Shown: in pieces, positions 44,068-52,954 of the stretch
Layout: each line of letters starts with the position of its first letter
Numbering within the stretch: position 1 is the stretch's first letter
Assembly (NCBI GenBank): GCA_946186205.1
Contig: CAMHMH010000001.1
Span: 248,001 to 312,000 of the forward strand
DNA: 64,000 nt
Reading direction: 5' to 3'
Source of the DNA: an uncultured Fretibacterium sp.
GTDB taxonomy: Bacteria; Synergistota; Synergistia; Synergistales; Aminobacteriaceae
Program-made: the position numbers and the translations under genes
The notes under the pieces: generated by a model
The model's input: only the letters and a program-made list of their open reading frames with translations
Told to the model about the DNA's origin: nothing
The model's database searches: none

Positions 44068-45277
44068 ACGACACGGAAGCCGCCGGAAAATGTATATCCG
44101 AATGGTAGCAGGCTCATTGATACGCCGGGCATCACGACTCATTATCGCGGTGCTTGCGATTGCTATCGGAGCTACTATTCTTTCGGGGCTTGTTACGATA
44201 TATTACGACATTCCCGAACAGTTAGGGCGCGAGTTCAGATCTTACGGCGCGAATCTCATTGTGCTGCCCCGCGGCGAGGCAAAAATCACACGTGAGACAC
44301 TCGGAAAATTGCGCGGCTTAATCGGTGATGACAAAATTGTAGGAATGGCACCGTACCGCTATCAGACAGTCAAAATCAACGAGCAGCCTTACATCATAGC
44401 CGGGACTGACCTAACGGAAGCGGAGAAGAACAGCCCGTTTTGGTATGTTGAAGGGAGCTGGGGAAATTCGTCGGATGTCTCGCAGGTAATGACAGGCCGG
44501 GAGATAGCTCAGACATTGGGACTCAAATTAGGCGACTCGTTCATGGTTCAGGGCGTAAAGTTCGGACATCACGCGGAGGCTTCACGGCAAGATCTTTCAG
44601 CGGAAGAGAATCAGAAGAGAGACTCAGCGCGTCAGAACTTCCACAGAAATTTTACGGTGAAGGGAATCGTTTCGACAGGAGGAGCTGAGGAAGGATTCAT
44701 ATTCGCTGATATTGATATGCTTGATGAGTTAATCGGCGACACATTCCGGGCTGACGTTATCGAGTGCAGCATAGTGGCGGATGCTGAAGAACTCACCGGA
44801 CTGTCAGCAAGAATTGAGAACGAAATCCCCGAATTAATGCCGCGTGCTGTGAGGAGACTCACTCAGTCGCAGGATATAGTGCTGGGAAAATTGCAGGCTC
44901 TCGTTCTTCTCGTTACTGTTGTCGTACTCATCATCACAATGATTTCTGTTTACACGACAATGACGGCCATGATTGCGGAACGTCGGCGCGAGATTGCATT
45001 GAAGAAAGCACTCGGAGCTGAGAACAGACTCGTTATGGGCGAGCTTCTCGGTGAAGGTGTAATGCTCGGCTTCATAGGCGGGGCGTTAGGTGTCTTCTTG
45101 GGATTCGAGTTCGCGTTAAGAGTCAGCCTGAACGTTTTCGGACGCGGGATAAACTTCCAGCCCGTATTAATCCCGGCGACAATAGCAATATTCATCATCA
45201 TCACTGTAACAGCTTCAATAATTCCTGTCCGCAGGGTAATGGACATTCACCCCGCAATAGTTCTTAAAGGAGAATGA
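44057..45277 (+). CDS. ABC transporter permease (FtsX/MacB type), second copy
   Basis: A 406-residue permease with the same layout as the one before it: first helix LIIAVLAIAIGATILSGLVT, periplasmic domain, then helices with RREIALKKALGAENRLVMG and IIPVRRVMDIHPAIVLKGE. It overlaps the previous gene by 11 bases. The two permeases probably form a heterodimer. Confidence 0.88.
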   Translation: MANKRHGSRRKMYIRMVAGSLIRRASRLIIAVLAIAIGATILSGLVTIYYDIPEQLGREFRSYGANLIVLPRGEAKITRETLGKLRGLIGDDKIVGMAPYRYQTVKINEQPYIIAGTDLTEAEKNSPFWYVEGSWGNSSDVSQVMTGREIAQTLGLKLGDSFMVQGVKFGHHAEASRQDLSAEENQKRDSARQNFHRNFTVKGIVSTGGAEEGFIFADIDMLDELIGDTFRADVIECSIVADAEELTGLSARIENEIPELMPRAVRRLTQSQDIVLGKLQALVLLVTVVVLIITMISVYTTMTAMIAERRREIALKKALGAENRLVMGELLGEGVMLGFIGGALGVFLGFEFALRVSLNVFGRGINFQPVLIPATIAIFIIITVTASIIPVRRVMDIHPAIVLKGE

Positions 45278-45279
45278 TT

Positions 45280-45999
45280 ATGCCAAAAACTATTTTACAG
45301 CTTCAGAACGTCTCAAAGATTTACGGCAGCTTGAAGGCTCTCGCAAATATAAATCTCACAGTGAATGCGGGCGACTGGCTGTCGATAATGGGTCCTTCAG
45401 GCTCAGGGAAAACGACAATGATCAACATAATCGGCTGCATGGATACACCGTCAGAAGGAAGCGTGATACTTGACGGAACGGACATAAGCAAAGAGAACGC
45501 CGCGAGCCTCACACGAATACGCCGGGACAAGATCGGACTCATCTTTCAGCAGTTCCATCTGATAAGCTACCTTACTGCCGTTGAGAATGTCATGGTCGCG
45601 CAGTATTATCACAGCATGCCCGATGAGGAAGAAGCACTAGAGGCACTCGCGAAGGTCGGACTTTCTGACCGTGCTAATCATCTTCCTGCTCAGTTATCAG
45701 GAGGCGAACAGCAAAGAGTCTGCATTGCCCGGGCATTAATCAATTCACCTCAAATACTTTTGGGCGATGAACCGACCGGGAATCTTGACGAAGAAAACGA
45801 GGGGATTGTTGTTGACATATTCAGGAGGCTTCATGAAGAGGGCGTAACGATTATCGTTGTGACTCATGACCCTGAAGTCGGAGATGTAGCGCAGAGGAAA
45901 ATAATTCTTGAGCACGGGAAAATTATTGATGACATAGACCAGTCCGCGACATTCGGGGAGGCGTTAAGACTTAAGGGCAGGACATCATCAGCTGGGTAA
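45280..45999 (+). CDS. ABC transporter ATP-binding protein (MacB/LolD type)
   Basis: A 239-residue ATPase. Walker A GPSGSGKTT, Q-loop IFQQFHLISYLTAVENV, signature LSGGEQQRVCIARAL, Walker B ILLGDEPTGNLD, H-loop IIVVTHDPEVG. Of two close ATGs I took the one at 45280 because AAGGAG is 7 bases before it and only 1 base before the other. It is the last gene of the P19 set; the thioredoxin genes that end the Campylobacter operon are not found here. No terminator is seen. Confidence 0.92.
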   Translation: MPKTILQLQNVSKIYGSLKALANINLTVNAGDWLSIMGPSGSGKTTMINIIGCMDTPSEGSVILDGTDISKENAASLTRIRRDKIGLIFQQFHLISYLTAVENVMVAQYYHSMPDEEEALEALAKVGLSDRANHLPAQLSGGEQQRVCIARALINSPQILLGDEPTGNLDEENEGIVVDIFRRLHEEGVTIIVVTHDPEVGDVAQRKIILEHGKIIDDIDQSATFGEALRLKGRTSSAG

Positions 46000-46290
46000 C
46001 AAGCTGCCGGAGTCGCTGTCTTCTTTCCATAACGTAAATAACGTGCCGTCGGCGGAGTCAAATCTTCACGCTTGAAAGGTCTTGCCGCTGACTTCTCTTC
46101 TTCAAGAGGCGCAAACACTATGTACAAGACTGTCAAACGCCTCAAAGCTGACGGCAAACTTCACGGCCTCGATTGCTGTTGCTGCATCTTCTGCACTGCC
46201 AGCCATGCCCCTAGCCTGAAAGCCAGAACCGGACTCAGCCCTCGTAAAGATTTATGTCCCTGTAGCATGATTTCACCTGCTGAAGCTCTT
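46000..46290. other. Eroded region, no gene recognised
   Basis: Only short open stretches. On the minus strand a piece reads EDAATAIEAVKFAVSFEAFD, which looks coding but is cut by stops on both sides. It is probably the decayed tail of the radical SAM remnant next to it. Confidence 0.4.
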
Positions 46291-46554
46291 CTATGCTGTC
46301 AGAAAATATATTGCCCGGTATGCTGTCTTCAGTCCTACGGCACACCATGACAGTACCGTAGGGGCGATGCTGTTTTTGTCCCCTCCGTTGGGAGCATAGC
46401 GGGTGAACGCGAAATCACCGACTCTATACCCGGCGCACAGATCTATTAACCCGGGAATATCCGAAATATTTTCTTGTGATACGGTAACTCTTGCGCCTGA
46501 CTCAAGACCAGCATTGTGAATCATCGGAAATCTGCTCAGTGTCGCGTCAAATGA
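46291..46554 (-). pseudogene. Radical SAM protein fragment
   Basis: About 87 residues from the middle of a radical SAM enzyme: FDATLSRFPM, then SGARVTVSQENISDIPGLID and LCAGYRVGDFAFTRYAPNGG. The CxxxCxxC cluster and the C-terminus are absent. A frameshift at about 46550 separates it from the open frame before it. Confidence 0.6.
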
Positions 46555-46735
46555 TTCTTCGTATTAGGCTTGCGGCTCGGGTCTGCTCCGAAAATATAAA
46601 TGGCTCACTCTCTGAGAACTCTTCAAGATATTGTGAACATCTGCGCGCTGTTTGTGCGATTTGTTCTCTGACATCCTGCGGCAATCTGGCAGTGTAAAGC
46701 ATCAGCCTGCCCACTGCATTACCGTCAATGCCCAT
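46547..46735 (-). pseudogene. Open fragment of unknown origin
   Basis: About 62 residues (ending EEFSESEPFIFSEQTRAASL) with coding-like composition and no ribosome site. It overlaps the radical SAM fragment in another frame and may be part of the same broken gene. Confidence 0.35.
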
Positions 46736-46800
46736 GAAGCACTGAAATAATTTCGCCTCATAATGTCCGAACGCCTCATATATTCACATGAAGTCCGCTG

Positions 46801-47055
46801 TCAGTTCATCGTGAAGTCTTCAAAGTCAGAGGCATTCCCCAGAGTTATGACAGGTACATCACCTGCTGCTGAGCTAAAAATTTCGAGCGTTATATTGTTT
46901 GGTTCGCGGAATGCAGCAGGACGCTCATGGACAATATATCTGTTCAGAATTTCGGCCTCAGTGTAAAAAGCGTTCATGTTGATAAATTCCCGCCTCTGCG
47001 CTAAAAAGCTGTCGTCATAATTTACATTTCCCGGCTTGCGCTTAAAGCGGTTCAC
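46801..47055 (-). CDS. 84-residue protein or fragment after the reverse transcriptase gene
   Basis: Starts with GTG that overlaps the RT stop (TTGTGA). It reads KRKPGNVNYDDSFLAQRREF, then LNRYIVHERPAAFREPNNIT and SSAAGDVPVITLGNASDFED. Composition is coding-like, but I recognise no family. It could be a genuine small partner of the RT or the start of a longer gene broken at 46801. Confidence 0.45.
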   Translation of the reverse strand: MNRFKRKPGNVNYDDSFLAQRREFINMNAFYTEAEILNRYIVHERPAAFREPNNITLEIFSSAAGDVPVITLGNASDFEDFTMN

Positions 47056-47945
47056 AATATATTCTTCAAGTTCATTTGCGCTATAAAGTCTTCACGTATC
47101 TTTATCCTGTAACCGTTTGGAGTCATGAAGAACCCGTGCCCCAGAAAACTTATGTCATCAGCGCGGGATATAATCGTCTTGCCGCCATTGACGCGCAGGA
47201 ACAAATTTTCATCGATGAGCGGCGTTATCTGCTTCAATGCCTGAAACGCTGAGGCTTCACTCTTGCAGAAAATCATTATGTCGTCGGCGCAGCGCATAAA
47301 AGTTTCTCCCCCCGCAGCAAGCTCACTGCAAAGCTCATTAAGCATAACATCAGACAGAAGAGGCCACAGCGAACCGCCCTGATAAATTCCTGCTGAAGAA
47401 TGCAGCGGCTTCCCGTATTCAATCATGTCAATCATTTCTGCATTGATATACGCGCCGAGAAGATTCAGCACACGCTCATCATAAATATAACGTGAAAGAA
47501 TCTGCAACAATTTTTCGCGGCATACGGACTCAAAGAAGCTGCACAGATCAATACAAGCTGTCCAGATAAAGCCGTCATTGAAATATTTCAGGTATTTAAT
47601 CATCTTGCCTCCTAAACCTCTTTCGATTCTGAAGCTGTGTTCGTACTCGGAAAATTGAGCGTCATATAACGGCTTAAGAACCTGAGCAGCTGCCCGCTGA
47701 ATGAATCTGTCAATCACTGTAGGGACTCCGAGAGTTATGGTTTTGTCATCGAACTTCATGGCTATGACTGGCTGAGGGATATATTTCCCGTCAAGAATTG
47801 AACGCCTTAAAGCCCTGCCGTTTTTTTTGAGGAATGGCAGAAGCTGTTTTGCTGTCATGCCATCAATGCCGCAAGCACTTTTGCTGTTCGCTACTTCTGT
47901 GCGGGCTGTCTTGAGATTGTCTGATGAAAGTATAGCTTCAAGCAT
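47052..47945 (-). CDS. Group II-like reverse transcriptase, truncated, CADD active site
   Basis: A 297-residue RT. Motif 0-1 region: SACGIDGMTAKQLLPFL; motif 3 WTACIDLCSFFES with catalytic Asp (133); motif 4 AGIYQGGSLWPLLSDVMLNE; motif 5 FMRCADDIMIF, where the usual YADD is CADD; motif 7 SFLGHGFFMTPNG. It ends there, so the thumb (X) domain of intron RTs is missing. AAGGAG 9 bases before the ATG at 47945 decides the start. It lies downstream of cmr6, but a terminator intervenes. No cas1 and no intron RNA are seen. Confidence 0.82.
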   Translation of the reverse strand: MLEAILSSDNLKTARTEVANSKSACGIDGMTAKQLLPFLKKNGRALRRSILDGKYIPQPVIAMKFDDKTITLGVPTVIDRFIQRAAAQVLKPLYDAQFSEYEHSFRIERGLGGKMIKYLKYFNDGFIWTACIDLCSFFESVCREKLLQILSRYIYDERVLNLLGAYINAEMIDMIEYGKPLHSSAGIYQGGSLWPLLSDVMLNELCSELAAGGETFMRCADDIMIFCKSEASAFQALKQITPLIDENLFLRVNGGKTIISRADDISFLGHGFFMTPNGYRIKIREDFIAQMNLKNIL

Positions 47946-48011
47946 GTGATACGACTCCTTCTCCCTTAAGCGTAATGTTCTCATAATTATATTGGGTATT
48001 TTGATGAAAGA

Positions 48012-48042
48012 TAACAAAAACTCCCGGTGATTGTTCCGGGAG
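48012..48042 (-). terminator. Terminator after cmr6
   Basis: On the minus strand CTCCCGG (48036-48042) pairs perfectly with CCGGGAG (48021-48027) across 8 bases, followed by TTTTTGTT. It separates the cmr genes from the RT gene. Confidence 0.85.
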
Positions 48043-48045
48043 GAT

Positions 48046-48070
48046 AAGCCTTGAACAGGAAGGTCCGTAA
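48046..48070 (-). repeat. Isolated CRISPR-repeat-like sequence after cmr6
   Basis: On the minus strand it reads TTACGGACCTTCCTG and then AAGG after a 3-base insert. The array repeat is TTACGAACCTTCCTATAAGG over the same part, so the first 15 bases differ at two positions. The last part of the repeat (GATTGAAAC) is missing. It lies between the cmr6 stop and the terminator. Confidence 0.55.
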
Positions 48071-48073
48071 TAC

Positions 48074-48853
48074 TCAACAGCCCTCGCTGATTTCGGTTTT
48101 AGGTTCTGAAAGCACCATATTCATCTTGCCATACCCGGCGCGAATCTTCCCTCCGATTCCGTAATCCCTCAGTGCCTCCTCAACAACTGAAAACGAAAAC
48201 TCAATCCATTTCCTGTCAGCCTCAACATCACTGCATCCGATGAAAATCTCAAACTTGCCTCGCACCGTCATGAAATTTATCGGAACAGGGTCAGCAAAAT
48301 CATTCGCGTGATGAGGGGTCATTACGTCAATCATGAAACATTCTCTCACACTTTCAGGCGTTATCCATGCGTCATAGAATCGCAATAGCCCGGCTTCCTG
48401 TTCATCTTCAGCCGCAATCTTCCCGAATAATGCCCCGTATATACTTTCAGCATTTTCGAGAGGGGACTCGGAGTCTTCACCGCAAAAAGTTCTTGTGAAG
48501 TAATGAGACGTTATGCCCTTTATTGATGAGCCTGGTAGCATTGGCATTCCGTAAATGTGATTGAGCGCGAGCCCTGCTTCTATGACGTTGCTGTTTCCGA
48601 GCCCTGCTGCTAAAGGCTGTACGGTCTCAAAAGTTTTCGGGACTGCGACGGCTGACAAAGTATCGTGCCTGACTCTGAACGCATGAGAGTATAAATCTTC
48701 TGCGTGTGATACGGCGTGAGGCATTGCGGAAAACAATTCGCGCTTTGATTCGTTCTTGTCGTCAAGATTCTTAACGTAACGCGACATGATTAACGATGCG
48801 TTTTCACCCTTCTTGAGGCCTAACGAGTCGAGAGCTTTACGGCAGCCCGGCAA
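48074..48853 (-). CDS. cmr6: Type III-B CRISPR RAMP protein Cmr6
   Basis: A 259-residue Cas7-like backbone subunit. Family blocks: GLGNSNVIEAGLALNHIYGM, then LPGSSIKGITSHYF, and the C-terminal glycine-rich YGIGGKIRAGYGKM. I chose TTG at 48853 because AAGGAGGG lies 7 bases upstream; the open frame runs further, but inside cmr5. It overlaps cmr5 by 17 bases. Part of the crRNA-guided RNA-targeting Cmr complex. Confidence 0.88.
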   Translation of the reverse strand: MPGCRKALDSLGLKKGENASLIMSRYVKNLDDKNESKRELFSAMPHAVSHAEDLYSHAFRVRHDTLSAVAVPKTFETVQPLAAGLGNSNVIEAGLALNHIYGMPMLPGSSIKGITSHYFTRTFCGEDSESPLENAESIYGALFGKIAAEDEQEAGLLRFYDAWITPESVRECFMIDVMTPHHANDFADPVPINFMTVRGKFEIFIGCSDVEADRKWIEFSFSVVEEALRDYGIGGKIRAGYGKMNMVLSEPKTEISEGC

Positions 48854-49211
48854 GGTTATTCCCTCCTTCCTGTTCACATGCCTGGCAGTATCGCTTGAGC
48901 CATCCCGCCGCGGAGATTGCATGACGTGTTATCCTCATGTACTCCATAACGTGAGCTTCACGGCTTCTTGCCCGCAAATCTCCGGCATTGTCTGTTCTGT
49001 CAAAAACTTTCTGAAGGTCATCGATATACCCGCCCCTGTCTTTTGCCTCAGCGAACGCCACAGCTTGAACGAGTCCGCATGTGTGTATCAATGACGGGAA
49101 CGACAGCGCAAAGCTCTTGTACTCGTCAAAATCTTCTTCATTGCTACGGGTTATTACGCGCCCGTATGCTTCCTGCGCCATTAACTGCTCTTTTGTCGTG
49201 AAGTTCAGCAT
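48837..49211 (-). CDS. cmr5: Type III-B CRISPR small subunit Cmr5
   Basis: A 124-residue all-helical small subunit (Cas11). It starts MLNFTTKEQLMAQEAYGRV and has EEDFDEYKSFALSFPSLIHT followed by CGLVQAVAFAEAK, the Cmr5 core. The C-terminal helix holds HVMEYMRITRHAISAAGWLK. AGGAGG lies 9 bases before the ATG, 3 bases after cmr4. Confidence 0.88.
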   Translation of the reverse strand: MLNFTTKEQLMAQEAYGRVITRSNEEDFDEYKSFALSFPSLIHTCGLVQAVAFAEAKDRGGYIDDLQKVFDRTDNAGDLRARSREAHVMEYMRITRHAISAAGWLKRYCQACEQEGGNNLAGLP

Positions 49212-49214
49212 GCC

Positions 49215-50072
49215 TCATAACCTCCTGCCGAATATGCACCGTACGAGTCCTTTTCCCGTTGAAGCCTTCCCGCCGATTTGAAGCGTGAGATTTTTCCCGC
49301 AGAAACGCTCAAAGAGATCTTCAGGGGTTACACCGTCAGCAAAAACTTTGTCGCACCATATACGCCCGGTTAATATAGTCTCGACAGGCAGAGACTCTTC
49401 ATACCATAACGCGCCAGGCTCAACAATTCCCGTCCTGCTGTTTATTCGTATATGAGCGTTGACCTCAGTCCCTGACTCGCAAAGGAACGTGAACAAGTCA
49501 TCGCTTACGACTGCAAACCGTTCAGCAAAAATCTTCTTCCATTCTTCATTGTCAAAAAGTGATTCGGCTATGTCATCCGCTATTCTCCCGGCCTCATTAA
49601 TTTTCTGAGTGTTAATGTCTAAGTCTTCAAGGTAAATTTTCCCCTCATGGCCGGTTAATACAGAGTCATTTGTTATGAATGCGTCAGATTCTTTTGGGAA
49701 ATTCGGAAGGCTGATATTTATTCCGGCTCTCTTCAGGCAGAAAGGAGACGCGACCCAAGCGAACGTGCCGTAAAAGCTCCTCACAGGGAGGCACAGAATA
49801 TTTGCGTCCGTGAAAACCAAAGCTCCCGCCGCGCTGTCATTGTCGCTTCCTGAAGTCCCGAATGCCGCTTTGAGCTGAGCATCCTTCATTCGTTCGTCAT
49901 TGTCTGATGCTCCGAAATGCTCCGCTATGACTCCTTTTATGCTGCTGCCTGGGACATACGGCCATGTAGTAACTTTCTCGCGCACTATTGGCATGTCGAT
50001 ATATCCGAGCCCTCGCCCTGCTCCGACATGAAGCGGTGTCATTGCGTGAAGCCAGTAATTTATCTCGTTCAT
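49215..50072 (-). CDS. cmr4: Type III-B CRISPR RAMP nuclease subunit Cmr4
   Basis: A 285-residue Cas7 backbone subunit that cuts target RNA at 6-base steps. YWLHAMTPLHVGAGRGLGYI followed by DMPIVREK carries the catalytic Asp at residue 26, the position known in Pyrococcus Cmr4. VPGSSIKGVIAEHFG is the RAMP glycine loop. GAGGAG about 8 bases before the ATG decides the start. Confidence 0.92.
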   Translation of the reverse strand: MNEINYWLHAMTPLHVGAGRGLGYIDMPIVREKVTTWPYVPGSSIKGVIAEHFGASDNDERMKDAQLKAAFGTSGSDNDSAAGALVFTDANILCLPVRSFYGTFAWVASPFCLKRAGINISLPNFPKESDAFITNDSVLTGHEGKIYLEDLDINTQKINEAGRIADDIAESLFDNEEWKKIFAERFAVVSDDLFTFLCESGTEVNAHIRINSRTGIVEPGALWYEESLPVETILTGRIWCDKVFADGVTPEDLFERFCGKNLTLQIGGKASTGKGLVRCIFGRRL

Positions 50073-50088
50073 TATGTAGTCTCCTCGT

Positions 50089-51180
50089 TTACCATTTTCC
50101 TGCAAGCACTAATCCGAAACCGTCGTTAATGTCCTTTTCGCCAGTGCATATTGATTTGAGCCACAAAGATTTTGCGTCAAGAGTTCCGTTCATTATCCTG
50201 AAGAAGTAAACGCTCCCGGCAGGAACTGAACGCCGCATAGGTTTCGGGCCAGTCATGCCGCGCTCATAGCTCCATCCTGATACGGGCTGCCATCTTTCTG
50301 TTACTGCTGAGATTAATTTTGCTGTTATGTTTGTGTTGGGTATTGTTCCTGTTAATGTGGACTCGTCTAACCAGTCTGGAAGCCATCCTTTTGCGAACAT
50401 GGCCGGTGTTGCGAGGACAAGCCGCAAATTTCCGTCAATCTCCGGGAGGCCTTCAGGGCATTCCCACAAGGAAGAGTCTTCATCATGCCTAGAGAACTCA
50501 GCGAGCCTTCTTTCACCGCCCAAAGGAGCAATGAATCTCGCCGGAAGATTTGAATCGTCAGCATCAATGCTTATTTCTTCCTGCGAAAATTTATCCCCGT
50601 TCATGTGAATGAAATCGAGCCCCGTCGTTGAGAATAACATTCCGTCTCTTGATGTTCCTGCTGATGTGTCTATTGAGGCGTGTACTCTGACATCGTGTGA
50701 AGGTGCTGAAAGAGTGAGACTGTTATCGAGTGTGAAATCTTTTTTTCCGTGAATGAGCCAGTGAGTCAGCAAGTCTTTCTCCCAGAAGGCGTTTAACTTT
50801 TCGGGCTTGAAGTCTTCCTCATTGTCAGGGAATGAAGGCATTAATCCGTCAAGAGGCATATTAGCTCCGCTGTCATGTGGAAATTCTCCGGGTGTTATCT
50901 GGTAGATGTCATTCGCGCTTTTGATGATGTCAAACGGTCTTGGGAAATATATTTTTCCGTCAAGTATTGGGAAGTTTCCTTTTACCGGGACTTTCTTCAG
51001 GGCTTCAAGAGTTTCTCTGCTTGCGGGGTTATCGCTGTCCTTCCACAAAGCTGTCCTCACTGCCCCGGCAATGGCCGTATTCGTCATCCAGTCAAGAGAG
51101 TGCATTGGGCTTCCTGCTCCGAACTGCCTTGCATCGCGTGAGATTAGCGGGTCAAGAGGCTTGATTCTGTACTTCAACAT
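50089..51180 (-). CDS. cmr3: Type III-B CRISPR RAMP protein Cmr3
   Basis: A 363-residue Cas5-like subunit that holds the crRNA 5' tag. N-terminus LKYRIKPLDPLISRDARQFG, then MTNTAIAGAVRTALWKD; C-terminus WSYERGMTGPKPMRRSVPAG and VYFFRIMNG, both typical of Cmr3. It overlaps cmr2 by 29 bases. AAAGG is about 9 bases from the chosen ATG. Confidence 0.9.
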   Translation of the reverse strand: MLKYRIKPLDPLISRDARQFGAGSPMHSLDWMTNTAIAGAVRTALWKDSDNPASRETLEALKKVPVKGNFPILDGKIYFPRPFDIIKSANDIYQITPGEFPHDSGANMPLDGLMPSFPDNEEDFKPEKLNAFWEKDLLTHWLIHGKKDFTLDNSLTLSAPSHDVRVHASIDTSAGTSRDGMLFSTTGLDFIHMNGDKFSQEEISIDADDSNLPARFIAPLGGERRLAEFSRHDEDSSLWECPEGLPEIDGNLRLVLATPAMFAKGWLPDWLDESTLTGTIPNTNITAKLISAVTERWQPVSGWSYERGMTGPKPMRRSVPAGSVYFFRIMNGTLDAKSLWLKSICTGEKDINDGFGLVLAGKW

Positions 51181-52954
51181 TATCACCGGCCTTTGTCATT
51201 CCTGATGAGATCCATTGCGACAAAATTAACTCGTCTGCAAACTCCCTCATTGTGTCAGCGTCTTTCACTTTTGAGATTATGTATTCTCTTACAGCTTTTG
51301 ACTCCTCAGCATCAAGCGTGATGTCCTTGCGTGAAAATATCCGTATAACGTCTCTTCTTATGGCCTCAGAAAGCGTTGAAGCGTTCATCCAGTTGTCATA
51401 AAATTTCGCGTTCTCTCTTAACTCGTAAGGAAATTTCGCGGGTATCTTGCCATTCACGAAGCATTCAGCAAAAAACTTTACGCGCTGTTCAATCGACATG
51501 TCAGCAAGAACTTTTGAGTCTGTTACGGGCTTCCATTGCTCGCGGACTGTGAAAGGGATATTGCCCCGTGAGCGTACAGAGATTGCGAGTCCGTTACGGT
51601 CATTCCCATTAATCACGGCTTTGTTGTTGACTCCCTTTTTGGCTATGCTCTCAGCCTCTCGCCCAAAGCTGAAGAGTGATGACAGATTTTCCATTGCATG
51701 AGCTATAGCGATACCGACAGACAAAGAGACATCCGGGTAATCAATCATAGTGTTCTTGAAGAGGTCATATAGTCCCCGTGCGCAGTCTAAAGAGTCTCCG
51801 ACAGGGACAAACGCCATCACATCATCTCCGCCGGTGTAAACGCATATTCCGTGATTGTCGCGTATTATGTCCCTTGCCTTTAGCGCGAAACGTGAAAGAC
51901 TCCGTGAAAACTTTCTGTGAGAGTCCGCGCTGTTAAGTTTCGACAGAGCCGCGCCCATTTTGTCGCCGTCAGCGCAGATGAAAGCGAGATAGGGTTCTGA
52001 AGGCCTGCTGTGCTCAAGGTACTGTGCTATTTTTCCGCAAAGAGTTTTTGCCCTTCCTTTGTTCCTGCTGTCGTCAATGATTGACTGATGCCGTTCAGGA
52101 AGGAAGATTGCTCCGTCATAAGGGAATGAGTCATAAACGCCACCGGGAAGTTTTGCCCTGCTCAATGCGTCAAGGTCTGAAAGCTCCCTGCACATGTCAG
52201 TGAAGTATGAGTCTTCCGTGAAACTTTTTCCTTCACCCCTTATCCATGTGTCGAGCGCAACACGAGAGATTGACGGGAATACCCAGTCATTATTGCTTGT
52301 AGGAACGCGCTTGATGAGTCCGATTGCGTCAAGTGATTCATTAGGCTTTATGTGTACACCTTTCGGGAGGTCTGATAATGATTCGTCAGACTCGTTGCGG
52401 ATAAGAACGCTTTCACGGAGTCCGTCGAGTGAGCTTTTCGGGACTCTGTCTGGGAATGGATTCGGCTTGAAGTCCCTGATATTCTTTCTTGCTGAGAGGA
52501 GTCTTGCAACATTCCTACGGGCTGAAGGATAATCTCCGTCAACAATTGGAGTCCATGCGGAATAAAACTCTATTACATCATCAAGCTGTGAGTCCCATCT
52601 GTCTTTGACGATATAATTTTTCATCTTCTCATAAACTTTTTGCGCGTAAATTTTCAGGCGTTCTTTTGCTGACTCAAGCGCGGAGTCTGATACGGCTATT
52701 AGCTTTTCACCGTCATCATTCTCAAACTCAGCGAGGATTATATTTGCCACGCTCAAATCTGAACCGGGATTCAAATCATCTTCATTTTCGGGAGCGGGGA
52801 ATATGAGACTTCCACCGTTTTGACTCACAGATTTTGCGACAGCCTTTGAGATCTCCGAGAGCATGTTAGACCCGAACCATAAATCGCGAGTCCTTCTTGC
52901 AGCCGAAATGAAATCCTGAACAGGCCCGACAGAAATTTGAAGAAGATAATTCAC
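51152..52954 (-). CDS. cmr2: Type III-B CRISPR Cas10 (Cmr2) with GGDD, without HD domain
   Basis: A 600-residue Cas10, short for the family. It starts LLQISVGPVQDFISAARRTR followed by DLWFGSNMLSEI, so the N-terminal HD nuclease is absent. The first Palm has FICADGDKMG (about 326-335), the second CVYTGGDDVMAF with GGDD at about 375-378, and LSVGIAIAHAMENLSSL follows. The cyclase site is intact, so cyclic oligoadenylate signalling is expected on target binding. No zinc ribbon of CxxC type is visible. Start GTG at 52954 with only a weak ribosome site; the segment before it is a transposon-like remnant. Confidence 0.92.
   Translation of the reverse strand: MNYLLQISVGPVQDFISAARRTRDLWFGSNMLSEISKAVAKSVSQNGGSLIFPAPENEDDLNPGSDLSVANIILAEFENDDGEKLIAVSDSALESAKERLKIYAQKVYEKMKNYIVKDRWDSQLDDVIEFYSAWTPIVDGDYPSARRNVARLLSARKNIRDFKPNPFPDRVPKSSLDGLRESVLIRNESDESLSDLPKGVHIKPNESLDAIGLIKRVPTSNNDWVFPSISRVALDTWIRGEGKSFTEDSYFTDMCRELSDLDALSRAKLPGGVYDSFPYDGAIFLPERHQSIIDDSRNKGRAKTLCGKIAQYLEHSRPSEPYLAFICADGDKMGAALSKLNSADSHRKFSRSLSRFALKARDIIRDNHGICVYTGGDDVMAFVPVGDSLDCARGLYDLFKNTMIDYPDVSLSVGIAIAHAMENLSSLFSFGREAESIAKKGVNNKAVINGNDRNGLAISVRSRGNIPFTVREQWKPVTDSKVLADMSIEQRVKFFAECFVNGKIPAKFPYELRENAKFYDNWMNASTLSEAIRRDVIRIFSRKDITLDAEESKAVREYIISKVKDADTMREFADELILSQWISSGMTKAGDNVEVQNQAS

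Noticed and set aside
47052..47945. RT of a diversity-generating retroelement or a retron
   Set aside because: Motif 4 is QGGSLWPLL rather than the SQ type of DGRs, no template/variable repeat pair was seen nearby, and no msr/msd-like inverted-repeat RNA was visible upstream.
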